From NCBI GenBank assembly GCA_937930635.1, contig CALHCF010000020.1, positions 1 through 64,000 on the forward strand: a DNA stretch of 64,000 nucleotides, given 5' to 3'. Source of the stretch: an uncultured Rhizobiaceae group bacterium (GTDB taxonomy: Bacteria > Pseudomonadota > Alphaproteobacteria > Rhizobiales > Rhizobiaceae). Of the stretch, positions 43,446-55,270 are shown piece by piece. Positions within the stretch are counted from its first letter, which is position 1. Every line of letters starts with the position of its first letter. The notes under the pieces are model-generated. The model had not been told where the DNA came from. It did not search any database and saw only the letters and a list, made by a program, of their open reading frames with translations. The position numbers were made by a program, and so were the translations under genes.

Positions 43446-45599
43446 ATGGCACTGACAGAGACCACCATTGACGAGAAAGAATCCGGCCTTGGTTCCGGTT
43501 CTGCCGGGCTGGTGTTGCCTGTCTTTACGCTGACGATATTCCTTTCGGCATTCTTGTTGTTTTCGGTTCAGCCGATGTTTGCAAAAATGGTCCTGCCGAA
43601 ACTTGGAGGTTCTCCGGGGGTATGGTCCGTTGCTATGGTTTTCTTCCAGACCATGCTGCTCGCCGGATATGGCTATGCCCATTTTCTCACCAAGCGGCTG
43701 CCGCTGATTTCAGCCAGTATTGTACATCTTGGGGTGCTGCTCGCTGCATTCATTTTCTTGCCACTGGCTCTCCCGTCTGGCTGGGATGCTGCTCCTCAGG
43801 CCGGTGAAGCTTTCTGGTTGCTTGGCCTGTTTGGTGCGGCGGTAGGGTTGCCGTTCTTTGCTGTGGCGGCCAATGGCCCTCTTTTGCAAGCGTGGTTTTC
43901 CCGCACCGGGCATGAACACGCTGATGACCCTTATTTTCTCTACGGCGCCAGCAATATTGGCTCTTTCGCATCCCTCATTTTGTATATTGTGGCACTTGAA
44001 CCGGCGTTGACCCTGTCGGACCAGACTTTCAGCTGGGCTGCCGGTTTTGCGCTGCTGACCGGATTGATAGCAATCTGTGCCTTTGTTGCGATCTCGCGCA
44101 GCAGTGACAGGCGTAAAGCTGCCAGTACTGCGGTTGTGACCAAAGCCAGCGATGCTTCTGCGTCACCATGGAAACAACGGGCCCAATGGACCGCACTGGC
44201 CTTTGTTCCTTCAGGTCTCCTGGTTGCAGTTACCGCTCATATTTCAACAGATATTGCAGCGGCCCCCTTCATGTGGGTCATTCCGCTTGCCCTGTTTCTT
44301 TTAACGTTCGTTCTGGCCTTTGCGCGCAAGCCGTTCTTCTCGCTACCCGTGTTGTCGAATATCACTCTGGCTCTGTCGGTTATTCCGTTTATCAATCTTT
44401 TGTTTGGCGTGGTTTTTCTGCCATGGCTCATGTTTGCAGGCCATCTGGCCTTCTTTTTCTTCGCGGCGCTGTTGGCCCATAGCTTCCTCGTTAAACTTCG
44501 CCCTGAAGCAGATGACCTGACTTCGTTTTACCTCTGGATGTCCTTTGGTGGAGTGCTTGGTGGTGCCACAACGACGCTTTTGTCTCCGGTGCTGTTTGAT
44601 ACTGTCGTGGAATATCCGCTTTTGGTTCTGACCGCGTTGCTTTGCCGTCCCAGCATCTACGAAACTAATGGGAAGCCAAAGTTCGGAATTCCGAGTCAGG
44701 CTTTGCTTTTGGGGGCGATGATCTGCATATTTGCACTCAGTTCGGCTATTGGCAGCCATCGTAAATTTGAGTTTGCTGAACGGTCTTTCTTTGGTTCTGT
44801 GACAGTGCGTAAAGACAACAACGGTGCGTTCAATCTCATGAAACATGGCAGCACGGTGCATGGTGCCATGCGCCGTTCGGATCTGGAAAAAGGGCCCACC
44901 TGGCGCCCGCAGCCGCTGACCTACTATCATGCATCCAGTGCAATTGCGCATTCACTTTTTGCCAAACAAGACCAGCTTGCCGGCAAGCCAGCCGAAATGG
45001 GGGTAGCGGGTCTGGGTACGGGTTCGATCCTTTGCCACCGCAAACCGGGCGAGCGATGGACCAGTTATGAAATCGACAAGGTTGTTGTCGATGTCGCCAG
45101 TGACCCGAAACTTTTTCGCTATGTATCGGCCTGTGGTGAGGGAGACCCCATCGTGATCGGCGATGCCCGTCTGACTCTCGCCAAGGAACCTGCCGGTAAA
45201 TTTGATTATCTGCTGGTGGACGCTTTCTCGTCCGATTCAATTCCTACCCATCTGTTGACGGTTGAAGCGTTTCAGCTTTATCGCGACAAGCTTGCTGATG
45301 GCGGCATGTTGGCGGTTCATATTTCCAACCGTTATATGGAATTGGGGAGTGTGCTTGCCGCGATTGCCAAAGAAACCGGCCTTGTTGGCCGTATCGCCAC
45401 GATTCAACCTTCCGATGAGGAGCAGAAGACGGAATGGGCTTCACGCAGCACTGTTGTTGTTCTTGCTCGTGATGAAGCGGCGTTGGTTGATTTGGCAGAT
45501 CGGGATGAATGGAAAAATATAAACGCAGGTGAAACTGTCGCTTGGACCGATGACTATTCCAACATTCCAGCAGCAATCTATCGATTTTTAACCCGTTAG
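43446..45599 (+). CDS. Fused MFS-like membrane/spermidine-synthase-like protein
   Basis: 717 residues. About 1-470 contains twelve or so membrane helices (FLLFSVQPMFAKMVLPKLGG, VWSVAMVFFQTMLLAGYGYAH). About 490-717 is a cytoplasmic domain of the spermidine-synthase/methyltransferase fold, with GVAGLGTGSILC for the nucleoside ligand and LLVDAFSSDSIPTHLLT for the active region. Such fusions are common in proteobacteria, but substrates are unknown; true aminopropyl transfer is not shown. A stem-loop repeat overlaps its stop codon. Confidence 0.88.
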   Translation: MALTETTIDEKESGLGSGSAGLVLPVFTLTIFLSAFLLFSVQPMFAKMVLPKLGGSPGVWSVAMVFFQTMLLAGYGYAHFLTKRLPLISASIVHLGVLLAAFIFLPLALPSGWDAAPQAGEAFWLLGLFGAAVGLPFFAVAANGPLLQAWFSRTGHEHADDPYFLYGASNIGSFASLILYIVALEPALTLSDQTFSWAAGFALLTGLIAICAFVAISRSSDRRKAASTAVVTKASDASASPWKQRAQWTALAFVPSGLLVAVTAHISTDIAAAPFMWVIPLALFLLTFVLAFARKPFFSLPVLSNITLALSVIPFINLLFGVVFLPWLMFAGHLAFFFFAALLAHSFLVKLRPEADDLTSFYLWMSFGGVLGGATTTLLSPVLFDTVVEYPLLVLTALLCRPSIYETNGKPKFGIPSQALLLGAMICIFALSSAIGSHRKFEFAERSFFGSVTVRKDNNGAFNLMKHGSTVHGAMRRSDLEKGPTWRPQPLTYYHASSAIAHSLFAKQDQLAGKPAEMGVAGLGTGSILCHRKPGERWTSYEIDKVVVDVASDPKLFRYVSACGEGDPIVIGDARLTLAKEPAGKFDYLLVDAFSSDSIPTHLLTVEAFQLYRDKLADGGMLAVHISNRYMELGSVLAAIAKETGLVGRIATIQPSDEEQKTEWASRSTVVVLARDEAALVDLADRDEWKNINAGETVAWTDDYSNIPAAIYRFLTR

Positions 45600-45641
45600 A
45601 CTGTTTCCGTTTCTACGGAATCAGTCTGATTGGTTTTTGCT
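45599..45641 (+). repeat. Dispersed stem-loop repeat, copy 2 (after the MFS/spermidine-synthase gene)
   Basis: GACTGTTTCCG pairs with CGGAATCAGTC at 10 of 11 positions around TTTCTA, then TGATTGGTTTTTGCT. It resembles 30451-30494 in stem, loop and tail (shared ACGGAATCAGTC and TTGGTTTT). It begins in the TAG of the upstream gene and may act as its terminator. Confidence 0.65.
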
Positions 45642-45760
45642 GACGGTAACTCTGCTGTGCCAGAGACCCGCTTTGGCGGGGACACTTGTGCTGCAACAAT
45701 TGCATTCGCAGGCATGATGCCGCATCGATAAGACTGAGTTTTCAGGCAGGCAGTTGGATC

Positions 45761-46807
45761 ATGCAGGCAAAAATCACCATACCCAGACCCGATGACTGGC
45801 ATCTGCACCTGCGCGATGGTGGGATGTTGGAAGGTGTTGTCGGTGACAGCGCGCGCCACTTTGCCCGCGCAATCATTATGCCCAATCTAGTTCCACCAGT
45901 CGTGACCGCAGTGCAGGCCCGCACCTACCGTGAACGTATTTTGCAGGCCTTGTCCCCGGAGGTTTCTTTTGAACCGCTGATGACGCTCTATCTTACGGAG
46001 ACAACCGATCCTGATGATGTGGAAGAAGCCGCAAAATCCGGTCTCGTGAAGGCGCTGAAACTCTATCCGGCGGGTGCCACCACCAATTCTGAATCCGGCG
46101 TTCGTGATTTTGACAAGGTGCTGCCTGTGCTGGAGCGCATGGCGCAGATAGATATACCCCTTTGTGTGCACGGCGAAGTGACAGATTCCGACATCGATAT
46201 TTTTGATCGTGAGGCTGTTTTTATCGACCGGGTGCTTGATCCGTTGCGCCGCCGGGTACCTGGATTACGGGTTGTTATGGAACATGTGACCACGCGCGAA
46301 GGTGTGGACTATGTGATGGCCAGTGACAGCGATATTGGAGCGACAATCACGACCCATCACCTGATCATCAACCGCAACCATTTGCTGGTTGGTGGCATTC
46401 GACCACACTATTACTGCCTGCCCGTCGCCAAGCGAGAACAGCATCGCCTTGCCCTGCGGGCTGCGGCAACCAGTGGTGATATCCGGTTTTTCCTTGGGAC
46501 GGATAGCGCGCCACACGCCACAGACTTGAAGGAGAATGCATGTGGTTGCGCTGGTTGTTATACCTCTATCAATACGATGAGCCTGCTGGCCCACGTTTTT
46601 GAAGAGGAAAAGGCGCTGGAGCAGCTGGAACAGTTTGCCTCGCGCAACGGTCCTGCATTTTATGGTTTGCCTGTGAATGAAACGCGTATGACCCTTGTGA
46701 AGGGCAATACTCCCGTGACATTCCCGCAAAAAATTAGCACCAGGGCTGGTGATGTTACGGTCTTTGATCCTGGTTTTGATGTGTTTTGGTACGTGGAGGC
46801 AGACTGA
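45761..46807 (+). CDS. pyrC: Dihydroorotase (class II, PyrC)
   Basis: 348 residues from ATG 45761, the E. coli PyrC length. Metal ligands: [11 protein letters not shown], the carboxylated Lys in [23 protein letters not shown], and the catalytic Asp in [15 protein letters not shown]. It closes carbamoyl-aspartate to dihydroorotate in pyrimidine synthesis. The stop overlaps the pyrE start (TGATG). Confidence 0.96.
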   Translation: MQAKITIPRPDDWHLHLRDGGMLEGVVGDSARHFARAIIMPNLVPPVVTAVQARTYRERILQALSPEVSFEPLMTLYLTETTDPDDVEEAAKSGLVKALKLYPAGATTNSESGVRDFDKVLPVLERMAQIDIPLCVHGEVTDSDIDIFDREAVFIDRVLDPLRRRVPGLRVVMEHVTTREGVDYVMASDSDIGATITTHHLIINRNHLLVGGIRPHYYCLPVAKREQHRLALRAAATSGDIRFFLGTDSAPHATDLKENACGCAGCYTSINTMSLLAHVFEEEKALEQLEQFASRNGPAFYGLPVNETRMTLVKGNTPVTFPQKISTRAGDVTVFDPGFDVFWYVEAD

Positions 46808-47505
46808 TGTTTCAAAACTCCTTTCCCGATAAGGAAACGATCGCTGAGTTAACGGCGAAAATGCTCTGGGAAATCGGTGCTGTTCATTTCCGTTCAGACG
46901 AACCCTATACCTTCACTTCCGGTTTGAAGAGCCCGGTCTATATCGATTGCCGCAAACTGATTTCCTATCCCCGTATTCGTTCCGCGGTTTCCGATTTTGG
47001 TTGTGCAACTGTGATGCGTGATGCCGGACTGGAAAAGTACGATGTTGTTGCAGGCGGTGAGACGGCTGGAATTCCTTATGCGGCTTTTATGGCGGAGCGC
47101 CTTGGGCTGCCGATGATCTACATTAGAAAGAAACCCAAGGGCTTTGGACGCAATGCGCGTATTGAAGGTGATCTAAAAGAAGGCCAAAGGGTTTTGTTTG
47201 TTGAGGATCTGACTACCGATGGCGGTTCAAAAATCGGTTTTGCCGAGGCGATCCGGGAGGCCGGGGCAGATGTCAGCGATACGTTTTCCGTTTTCTATTA
47301 TGATATTTTCAAGGATGCGCCCCAGACCCTGAGGGAGCATGGTATGAACCTGCATTATCTGACGACATGGCCAGATGTGCTCAAGGTTGCCCGCGCCCAA
47401 AAACTGTTTGATGATAAGACTTTAGCGGCCGTTGAGGAATTTCTGAACGCACCCTATCCGTGGAGTGCCAAACATGGCGGCATTTCTGAAAGAGCCGTGA
47501 ACTAG
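46807..47505 (+). CDS. pyrE: Orotate phosphoribosyltransferase
   Basis: 232 residues from ATG 46807. [18 protein letters not shown] binds orotate; the PRPP loop is [31 protein letters not shown] is the flexible catalytic loop. It follows dihydroorotase in the pathway apart from the dehydrogenase step, and the overlap with pyrC shows one transcript. Confidence 0.96.
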   Translation: MFQNSFPDKETIAELTAKMLWEIGAVHFRSDEPYTFTSGLKSPVYIDCRKLISYPRIRSAVSDFGCATVMRDAGLEKYDVVAGGETAGIPYAAFMAERLGLPMIYIRKKPKGFGRNARIEGDLKEGQRVLFVEDLTTDGGSKIGFAEAIREAGADVSDTFSVFYYDIFKDAPQTLREHGMNLHYLTTWPDVLKVARAQKLFDDKTLAAVEEFLNAPYPWSAKHGGISERAVN

Positions 47506-47560
47506 ATCAAACTACGAGTGATTCAATGTCATTTGTGGCGCATATTTCTTTGCTCACTGC

Positions 47561-48253
47561 TTAGCTTGCCTCTTCGTTCCATAGCGCGAGTGCTTCAAGG
47601 ACAGGGGGAATGTCTGTCAGTTTTTTGACAACTGTTTCTGCTCCCGCGTCAGTCAGTTCGTCTGCGAGACCGCGCTGTGCATGGCTGCCGCCAACAAACC
47701 CTATGGTGCGCATTCCTGCTGCCTTTGCTCCGGTAACGCCGGTAACTGAGTCTTCAATTACCGCACAGGCCTGAGGCTCTACGCCAAACTGGGAAGCGGC
47801 GTGGAGAAAGATGTCCGGTGCTGGTTTATGCGCAACGTTGTCAGTATCTCGTGCTGAAAAGACATAGGGGCGGAACCGATCCCACAATTCTCCACGTGTC
47901 AGTTCGATCTTGAGTTTTTCAAGTCCGGCATTGGAACAGATGCAGCGTGGCTGATCGAACATGTCCAATACCTGCTGAGCGCCGTCCATGGGCTTTGCTT
48001 CGCGCCACAACCGCTCGTTCACCTTGCCTTTAACTCTTGCGACATAGTCATCGGGAAGCGCACGACCCAGTTCTTCCTCCATGGTTTTCTTTACAACATC
48101 GGTGCTGGTTCCAGCAAAGCGGACAGCAAACTCCTGAACGCTCAATGTGGACCCATACTCTGCCAGCATCTCTGTCTCGACCTCTGCGACAAGAACTTCG
48201 GTATCCATAAGCGTACCGTCGCAGTCAAAAATAACGAGTTCTATGGCCGTCAT
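47561..48253 (-). CDS. HAD-superfamily phosphatase (phosphoglycolate/beta-phosphoglucomutase-like)
   Basis: 230 residues from ATG 48253. Motif I is VIFDCDGTLMDTE, motif II ICSNAG, motif III Lys in HKPAPDIFLHAA, motif IV VIEDSVTGVTGAKAAGM. The alpha-helical cap after motif I places it with subfamily I phosphatases such as phosphoglycolate and sugar phosphatases. The exact substrate cannot be told. It is divergent from ccrM. Confidence 0.9.
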   Translation of the reverse strand: MTAIELVIFDCDGTLMDTEVLVAEVETEMLAEYGSTLSVQEFAVRFAGTSTDVVKKTMEEELGRALPDDYVARVKGKVNERLWREAKPMDGAQQVLDMFDQPRCICSNAGLEKLKIELTRGELWDRFRPYVFSARDTDNVAHKPAPDIFLHAASQFGVEPQACAVIEDSVTGVTGAKAAGMRTIGFVGGSHAQRGLADELTDAGAETVVKKLTDIPPVLEALALWNEEAS

Positions 48254-48370
48254 GGAGAATCCGGTTTGGGGAGGAAGATTTGTCGATATGTAATCGAGGG
48301 AACACCCGTCCGCAACGCTGTGGCTGGACTGATTGCGGGTGCTTAAACAAATATTCATGCAGTTGGGTAA

Positions 48371-49537
<1,167 letters not shown>

Positions 49538-49732
49538 GAGGCGTCTTGATGGGTATCCGCCAACCGTAAAAGATACGCCCTTGCGTTTATGCTCAATCAC
49601 AGGACCTAAGCTTTGGCAGACCGCACAATCGTTATTGCCGGTCTGCGCTATCTATTTGGCGGAGGGGCATTGTTTATCCGCAGTCACCAACGAATAAAGC
49701 TGCAAGATACCTCTGGGTAAGTGGCCCTCAGC

Positions 49733-50017
49733 CTAGCTGCAGGTGTTGTCAGCGGCGTCGTCTGAATTGCGGAAACAACGGTTTTTTGACGAGCAATAAA
49801 GCCGCTCGACTTTTGAATAGGTCATAATCCCCGCCTTTACACGACCCTGTTTGTCGCGCGAACAACGCAGGACTACTTCGATGATCAGCCCTTTATCGGT
49901 GGTCATTTCGACCAATGCATTGCGGTCGCGAAACCCTGGGTAAAGACGGAAATCGGCGGCCTGTACGGCGGTGGCCAGGCTGGAAGCGATGAGGGTGGCG
50001 GTCAAAAGGGCTCGCAT
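49733..50017 (-). CDS. Small exported protein of unknown function
   Basis: 94 residues with a clear signal peptide (MRALLTATLIASSLATAVQA). The mature part has four Cys (VVLRCSRD, LYCSSKNRCF, NTCS), which could form two disulfides, and a basic centre. No family recognised. It stands alone between convergent-facing neighbours; 49538-49732 shows no gene. Confidence 0.65.
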   Translation of the reverse strand: MRALLTATLIASSLATAVQAADFRLYPGFRDRNALVEMTTDKGLIIEVVLRCSRDKQGRVKAGIMTYSKVERLYCSSKNRCFRNSDDAADNTCS

Positions 50018-50115
50018 GGGTCAAATCCTGTTTTGCGTGCGCGGGTGCGCTTTGCAATTGGATTTGCAATCCTTGTGCCAGCTTTTTCATTCCAATCTGT
50101 GCCGATATGGGACGT

Positions 50116-51162
50116 TTAGGGCTGAACCCTTGTTACTCTGTATCCCTTTTTGGCCAGAATATTTGCGATGCCGCTTTCTCCCGGCAGGTGAAGCGCACCC
50201 ACGGCAATGAAGGCACCGCCTTTGTTCAACAATCCTTCGGCGGCGTCCACCATGGAGACATTGCGGGCATCAACGATGATGCGCTGGAAAGCCGCATAAT
50301 TTGCATTCTCCTGCGCCTTTACAAAGCCTGTGGTCCCGATGCGCTTCATCATCGACCAAATGGTGGCGACGTCCTCCTTTTGGTAGAGCTGGATCATGGT
50401 TTCAAACAGGTCATCCATCCGGTTGCCCAAGCGAACAGACTGGACAAGGCCTTGAACAGCAAATCCCTCTGGCAGGCTGGCCATGGCCTTCATCTGGCTT
50501 TCAAGGGTTTCCAGTCCGACCAGGGTTTTACCTGCAGCTTTCGCGTCTCTGCCAAGTTTCATATCGAGAAATGGTTTTTGCGCGTTCTTGCGGGCCAGTT
50601 CGCAGGCGGGAAGGGCAAGCGACCCCATGAGGGCCCACGGCCTCATGCGGCTGGCTACATTCCAGGGCAGGCCAAGTTTTTGGGCCACTTTCGTTTTAAC
50701 AAGCGCGGCATCCTCTTTTTTCAGTCTCGTATCGAGGGTCTGGCCATCCGTATACAATGTGTATTGCAGCAGGCTGATCGCCTTTTGTGCCATGATTATC
50801 GGATCAAGAATTTCAGTAATTTCGAGCGCTACTGTGGAAGCGTTGTCAAAGGCGGTCTGGGAACCAGGTTTCAGGGTCAGCATACGCGGGTCTGAAAGAT
50901 GCATGGTGCCAAACAGGTAGGATGGTTCGATGCCGTCCTTTTCAATCTTCCAGGTCAGCCCTTTGCCATACGGCATGGCCGCAGCTTCTTTCGCAAGGTT
51001 TGCTGCGATGACCGGGGCTTCCTTTTTCATTTGCGGCAGCAGGTTGGAGCCTGTGCAGTGAAACTCTGTTGGCTTCTTATCGCTGACCGTTTGGGCTGAA
51101 GCGGTTGTTGTCATGCCTGCGACAACCGCAAAAGCAATTACCAAATGTTTGATTGGTTTCAT
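50116..51162 (-). CDS. TraB/GumN-family protein
   Basis: 348 residues with a signal peptide (ends TTASAQ). The family motif is YLFGTMHLSDPRML near the start of the domain, and the second conserved element is GGAFIAVGALHLPGESGIANILAKKGY at the end. These Glu/His residues resemble a Tiki-type metalloprotease site, though activity in bacteria is not shown. It follows the XerC-like gene by 10 nt. Confidence 0.85.
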   Translation of the reverse strand: MKPIKHLVIAFAVVAGMTTTASAQTVSDKKPTEFHCTGSNLLPQMKKEAPVIAANLAKEAAAMPYGKGLTWKIEKDGIEPSYLFGTMHLSDPRMLTLKPGSQTAFDNASTVALEITEILDPIIMAQKAISLLQYTLYTDGQTLDTRLKKEDAALVKTKVAQKLGLPWNVASRMRPWALMGSLALPACELARKNAQKPFLDMKLGRDAKAAGKTLVGLETLESQMKAMASLPEGFAVQGLVQSVRLGNRMDDLFETMIQLYQKEDVATIWSMMKRIGTTGFVKAQENANYAAFQRIIVDARNVSMVDAAEGLLNKGGAFIAVGALHLPGESGIANILAKKGYRVTRVQP

Positions 51163-51172
51163 GAAAATTCCT

Positions 51173-52141
51173 TTAGGCCCGTGGATGGGCTGCGCTCCAG
51201 GTTTTTAGCAACTGCTCTGTATCGACAGCTGTGTATTTTTGTGTGGTGGAAAGGCTGGCATGGCCCAGTAATTCCTGGATGGCTCGCAAATCACCGCCAT
51301 TGCCCAGCAGGTGGGTCGCAAAGGAGTGGCGCAAAGCGTGTGGTGTCGCTGTTGCCGGTAGGTCAAGCGCACCACGCATTATCCGCATCGCGCGCTGGAT
51401 GACGGCAGGTTGAACCGGTCCGCCCCGTGCGCCGCGAAAGAGAGGGTCATCTGCGGCCAGGACAAAAGGACAAAGGCGCAGGTAAGTCTCCATCGCTTCG
51501 CAAACGATGGGCAGCAGAGGCACGATGCGGACCTTGCCTCCCTTTCCAAGAATGCGCAGCGCAGTGGTATTTGTTTTCCCCTTTGTTGCTGCCGAGATAC
51601 CGAAATCGATGGGTGTCAGGCTCACTGCTTCTGAAATGCGCAATCCGCAGCCGTAGAGCAGGGTCATGAGAGCTGCATCCCGGGCGGCAATCCATGGTTC
51701 AGCCTGCATTTGCATCGCTGTATCTGACAGCCGCAATGCGTCTTCGGGTGATACCGGCTTGGGAAGAGTACCGGGTTGCTTGGGTGGTCGCATTGCCATC
51801 AGCCCGGCGCTTGATGCCTCTCCATTCTTTTCAAGAAAGCGGACAAAGGAGCGAATTCCTGCAAGATCGCGTGCGATAGTGCGTGCGCCATTGCCGGCTT
51901 CACGCCGACGGGCGAGATAACCGCGCATGTTGAGTGGCTTAAGATCGGCAAAGTCGTTTTTTTTGGCTGGACGCGCGTGGTAGTCGGTGAGGAAGATACA
52001 GAACTGGCGCAAATCGCGCTCATAGGCTTCCAGTGTTTTGGCGGCGACACGTCGTTCGGATTTGAGGTGCATCAACCATTCGGCCCGTGCCTTGAGAAGG
52101 CAGGGGGCGGCAAAGACAAGTGTTTCAGCGATTCCGGTCAT
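51173..52141 (-). CDS. xerC: XerC-type tyrosine recombinase
   Basis: 322 residues. A SAM-like core-binding domain (about 15-110) is followed by the catalytic domain with Arg in YGCGLRISEAVSL, Lys in LGKGGKVRIVPL, HALRHSFATHLL (His, Arg), LLGHASLSTTQKYT (His, Tyr). Length and lack of island context fit the chromosomal dif recombinase XerC rather than an island integrase. It resolves chromosome dimers with XerD. The neighbouring priA gene is also a genome-maintenance gene. Confidence 0.9.
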   Translation of the reverse strand: MTGIAETLVFAAPCLLKARAEWLMHLKSERRVAAKTLEAYERDLRQFCIFLTDYHARPAKKNDFADLKPLNMRGYLARRREAGNGARTIARDLAGIRSFVRFLEKNGEASSAGLMAMRPPKQPGTLPKPVSPEDALRLSDTAMQMQAEPWIAARDAALMTLLYGCGLRISEAVSLTPIDFGISAATKGKTNTTALRILGKGGKVRIVPLLPIVCEAMETYLRLCPFVLAADDPLFRGARGGPVQPAVIQRAMRIMRGALDLPATATPHALRHSFATHLLGNGGDLRAIQELLGHASLSTTQKYTAVDTEQLLKTWSAAHPRA

Positions 52142-52198
52142 GCCGCAAATTGTGCCATGACCGGAGTTAGGGAAGGGTTTAAGTTGAGGAGCCTAAAC

Positions 52199-52849
52199 CT
52201 AGATCGACTGCCCGGTCTTTGCCCAGTCGGCCAGAAAGGCTTCGAGGCCCTTGTCGGTCAGTGGGTGTTTGACCAGCTTTTCAATGGTGCTTGGCGGCAA
52301 TGTGGCAACATCAGCACCGGCCATGGCACAATCCTTGACATGATTGAGCGTACGGATCGAAGCCGCAAGTATTTCTGTTTCAAAATCATAATTGTCGTAA
52401 ATGGTGCGGATTTCCTCGATCAACTCCATGCCGTCAATGCCCATATCATCGAGTCTCCCAATGAACGGCGAGACATAAGTGGCCCCGGCTTTGGCGACCA
52501 AAAGTGCCTGCGTTGCTGAAAAGCAAAGCGTCATGTTGGTCTTGTGGCCTTCTCCCGTCAGCGTCTTGCAGGCTTTCACGCCATCAAGCGTGGTTGGGAG
52601 TTTGATGCAGATATTGGAGGCGATCTGCGCCAGTGCCCGGCCTTCTTTCAGCATCGTATCGTAGTCAGTTGCTGCCACTTCGCCGGAAACATCGCCATCG
52701 ACAATCTCACAGATTTCAGCCAGCACTTCCTTGATATCGCGCCCTGATTTTAGGATCAGAGACGGATTGGTGGTTACACCGTCAAGAAGTCCTGTTGCAT
52801 TCCATTCGCGGATTTCATCCACATCGGCTGTGTCGAGAAAGAATTTCAT
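52199..52849 (-). CDS. fsa: Fructose-6-phosphate aldolase / small transaldolase
   Basis: 216 residues from ATG 52849, the size of the Fsa/TalC group. [16 protein letters not shown] and [13 protein letters not shown] are conserved; the Schiff-base Lys is in [22 protein letters not shown] and [15 protein letters not shown] follow. Annotators often call this tal. Whether it acts as aldolase or transaldolase depends on a few residues I cannot weigh securely. Divergent from priA. Confidence 0.9.
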   Translation of the reverse strand: MKFFLDTADVDEIREWNATGLLDGVTTNPSLILKSGRDIKEVLAEICEIVDGDVSGEVAATDYDTMLKEGRALAQIASNICIKLPTTLDGVKACKTLTGEGHKTNMTLCFSATQALLVAKAGATYVSPFIGRLDDMGIDGMELIEEIRTIYDNYDFETEILAASIRTLNHVKDCAMAGADVATLPPSTIEKLVKHPLTDKGLEAFLADWAKTGQSI

Positions 52850-52915
52850 GGGTCGCATCTCCGAAGCGCAATGCCCATACTCGGGCAACAATAGCCATCT
52901 GTTTAACCGAGCCCG

Positions 52916-55156
52916 ATGGCAAGGTCACCTACAAACACGCACTCAGGATTAATTGGCTTGGAACTCGATTTACAAGACAGATTGGAGACGGTGTCAGTTT
53001 TACTGCCGATTCCGGCAGACCGGCCATATTCCTATGCTGTTCCTGAGGCGATGAATCTGGTGCCGGGAGATTTTGTTCAGGTGCCGCTTGGTCCACGAAA
53101 GGTGGCCGCTGTCGTATGGGAACCAACAGATGATGATAATCCGGTTGATCCCGCGAAATTGAGGCTTGTGGAACAGCGGTTTGATTGTCCACCTCTCACC
53201 AGGGCGATGCGTGATTTTGTCGACTGGGTTGCCCATTATACCGTTTCGCCGGCTGGCATGGTGTTACGGTCCGTATTGCGCGCGCCGGGTGCGCTGGACC
53301 CCGAAGCGCCTATGGAGGGTTTGCGTTTTCGTGGTGGCGAACCGGAACGCATGACCGATGCCCGTCGCAGGGTTCTGGAATTGCTGCATGAACATGAAGG
53401 CATGGCGTGGACGCGGTCCGGTCTTGCTCATGCGGCCGGCACAAGTTCGTCGGTAATTGACGGTCTTTCCAAACAGGGCCTCTTTGAACCCGTGCTCATT
53501 CCTGCACCGCCCGTTGTGCCCACGCCCGTTGAAACTGCTGACAAGCCGCAGCTTCGTGATGAGCAGGACACGGCGGCTTCTGTTCTTGTCACAAGGGTCG
53601 CAGAAGACAGGTTTTCGACAACGCTGCTTGATGGCGTCACAGGTTCCGGCAAAACGGAAGTCTATCTGGAAGCAATTGCCGCTTCTCTTGCTCAAAACAG
53701 ACAAATCCTGGTTTTGTTGCCTGAAATTGCCCTGACCACCACCTTTCTGGAGCGGTTTGAAGAGCGTTTCGGCGCGCAACCTGCGTCGTGGCATTCCGGC
53801 TTGGCACCAAAAATGCGCGAACGGGTGTGGCGTCAGGTGGCCACAGGGCAGGTACGAATCGTTGTTGGTGCCCGATCAGCTCTGTTCCTGCCATTTCGTG
53901 AATTGGGCCTCATTGTCGTCGATGAGGAACATGATGGCGCTTACAAGCAGGAAGACCGCGTTTTCTACAACGCCCGTGATATGGCTGTCGTGCGGGCTTC
54001 GCTTGGCGGGTTTCCCTGCATTCTGTCATCCGCGACGCCGTCGATTGAAAGCCGGGTGAACGTGGAAAACGGCCGTTACGGTCACGTCAAGCTGGTTGAA
54101 CGTCATGCAGATGCCGTTCTGCCCGAACTTTTGACCATCGACATGCGCAAAGACCCGCCACCGCGTGGTAAGTTTCTGTCTCCTGTGCTCACCCAGGCAA
54201 TAGAGGGTGCGCTTGGTCGAAACGAGCAGGCATTGCTGTTTCTCAACCGGCGTGGTTATGCCCCGCTAACCCTGTGCCGGGTCTGCGGTTTTCGCTTTGA
54301 GTGTAACAATTGCTCGGCCTGGCTGGTTGAGCACCGCTTCCGCAATCAGCTTCAGTGTCATCATTGCGGACACAACGAGCCAGTACCGGAAGCGTGCACC
54401 AATTGCGGCACGCTGGACCATCTGGCTGCCTGTGGACCGGGCGTCGAACGGTTGGCAGAGGAGGTTGATATCGATTTCCCCGACGCGCGGATCATTGTTC
54501 TGTCGTCGGATATGTTGGGTGGCGTGAACCGTTTGCGTTTGGAACTTGAAGCGATTGCCAAAGGTGAGGTTGATATCGTCATCGGCACTCAGCTTGTGGC
54601 CAAAGGGCACAATTTTCCTTTGATGACCTGCGTCGGAGTGGTAGACGCCGATCTTGGGCTTGCCAATGGTGATCCACGGGCGGCGGAACGGACCTTTCAG
54701 CTTCTGTCGCAAGTGACAGGCAGAGCCGGACGTGCGGGCGGAAAATCAATTGGTCTGCTCCAGACCTACGCGCCGGAGCATCCTGTGATTGCCGCTATCG
54801 CCAATGGCAATCGGAAAGCCTTCTACGAACGTGAAATTGGCTTGCGCCGGGCGGCAGGGTTACCGCCCTTTGCGCGGCTTGTCTCAATAATAATATCTGG
54901 AACGGACAAGCGTGAAGCTGAAAGCCATGCTTTGGCCCTTCGAAAAGCGGCGCCGAAAGTCGACGATATCATGCTGTTGGGGCCCGCGGAAGCACCCATG
55001 GCACTGGTCCGCGGGCGTTTTCGCTATCGATTATTGGTCCATACATCCCGTTCATTTGATGTGCAGGCCTATCTGCGGTCCTGGATTGCGAACGGACCAA
55101 AGGAGCGGGGAAGTCTGCGCGTCCAGATAGATGTGGACCCGCAGAGTTTCTTATAG
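52916..55156 (+). CDS. priA: Primosomal protein N' (replication restart helicase)
   Basis: 746 residues. The N-terminal DNA-binding domain begins [19 protein letters not shown]; Walker A is [16 protein letters not shown], the DEAH-type box [14 protein letters not shown], and the zinc region has [13 protein letters not shown] and [18 protein letters not shown]. The helicase C-terminal motifs include [11 protein letters not shown] and [10 protein letters not shown]. It reloads the replisome at stalled forks. The start is uncertain: ATG 52916 lacks a good ribosome-binding site, and a later GTG or TTG before VSVLL is possible. Confidence 0.94.
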   Translation: MARSPTNTHSGLIGLELDLQDRLETVSVLLPIPADRPYSYAVPEAMNLVPGDFVQVPLGPRKVAAVVWEPTDDDNPVDPAKLRLVEQRFDCPPLTRAMRDFVDWVAHYTVSPAGMVLRSVLRAPGALDPEAPMEGLRFRGGEPERMTDARRRVLELLHEHEGMAWTRSGLAHAAGTSSSVIDGLSKQGLFEPVLIPAPPVVPTPVETADKPQLRDEQDTAASVLVTRVAEDRFSTTLLDGVTGSGKTEVYLEAIAASLAQNRQILVLLPEIALTTTFLERFEERFGAQPASWHSGLAPKMRERVWRQVATGQVRIVVGARSALFLPFRELGLIVVDEEHDGAYKQEDRVFYNARDMAVVRASLGGFPCILSSATPSIESRVNVENGRYGHVKLVERHADAVLPELLTIDMRKDPPPRGKFLSPVLTQAIEGALGRNEQALLFLNRRGYAPLTLCRVCGFRFECNNCSAWLVEHRFRNQLQCHHCGHNEPVPEACTNCGTLDHLAACGPGVERLAEEVDIDFPDARIIVLSSDMLGGVNRLRLELEAIAKGEVDIVIGTQLVAKGHNFPLMTCVGVVDADLGLANGDPRAAERTFQLLSQVTGRAGRAGGKSIGLLQTYAPEHPVIAAIANGNRKAFYEREIGLRRAAGLPPFARLVSIIISGTDKREAESHALALRKAAPKVDDIMLLGPAEAPMALVRGRFRYRLLVHTSRSFDVQAYLRSWIANGPKERGSLRVQIDVDPQSFL

Positions 55157-55270
55157 GCCATGATGCGGGATTTTTGAGCGATCTTTAGCTATTTCGTAAT
55201 CCTCCAACTGATAAATTGACTCACCACAACTGCACCTTTGATGTGTATAGGATGGAAGAGGATTCTCACC

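Noticed and set aside
51173..52141. XerC-like gene as an island integrase
   Set aside because: Its neighbours are backbone genes, no att repeats flank it, and its length and motifs fit the chromosomal Xer recombinase.
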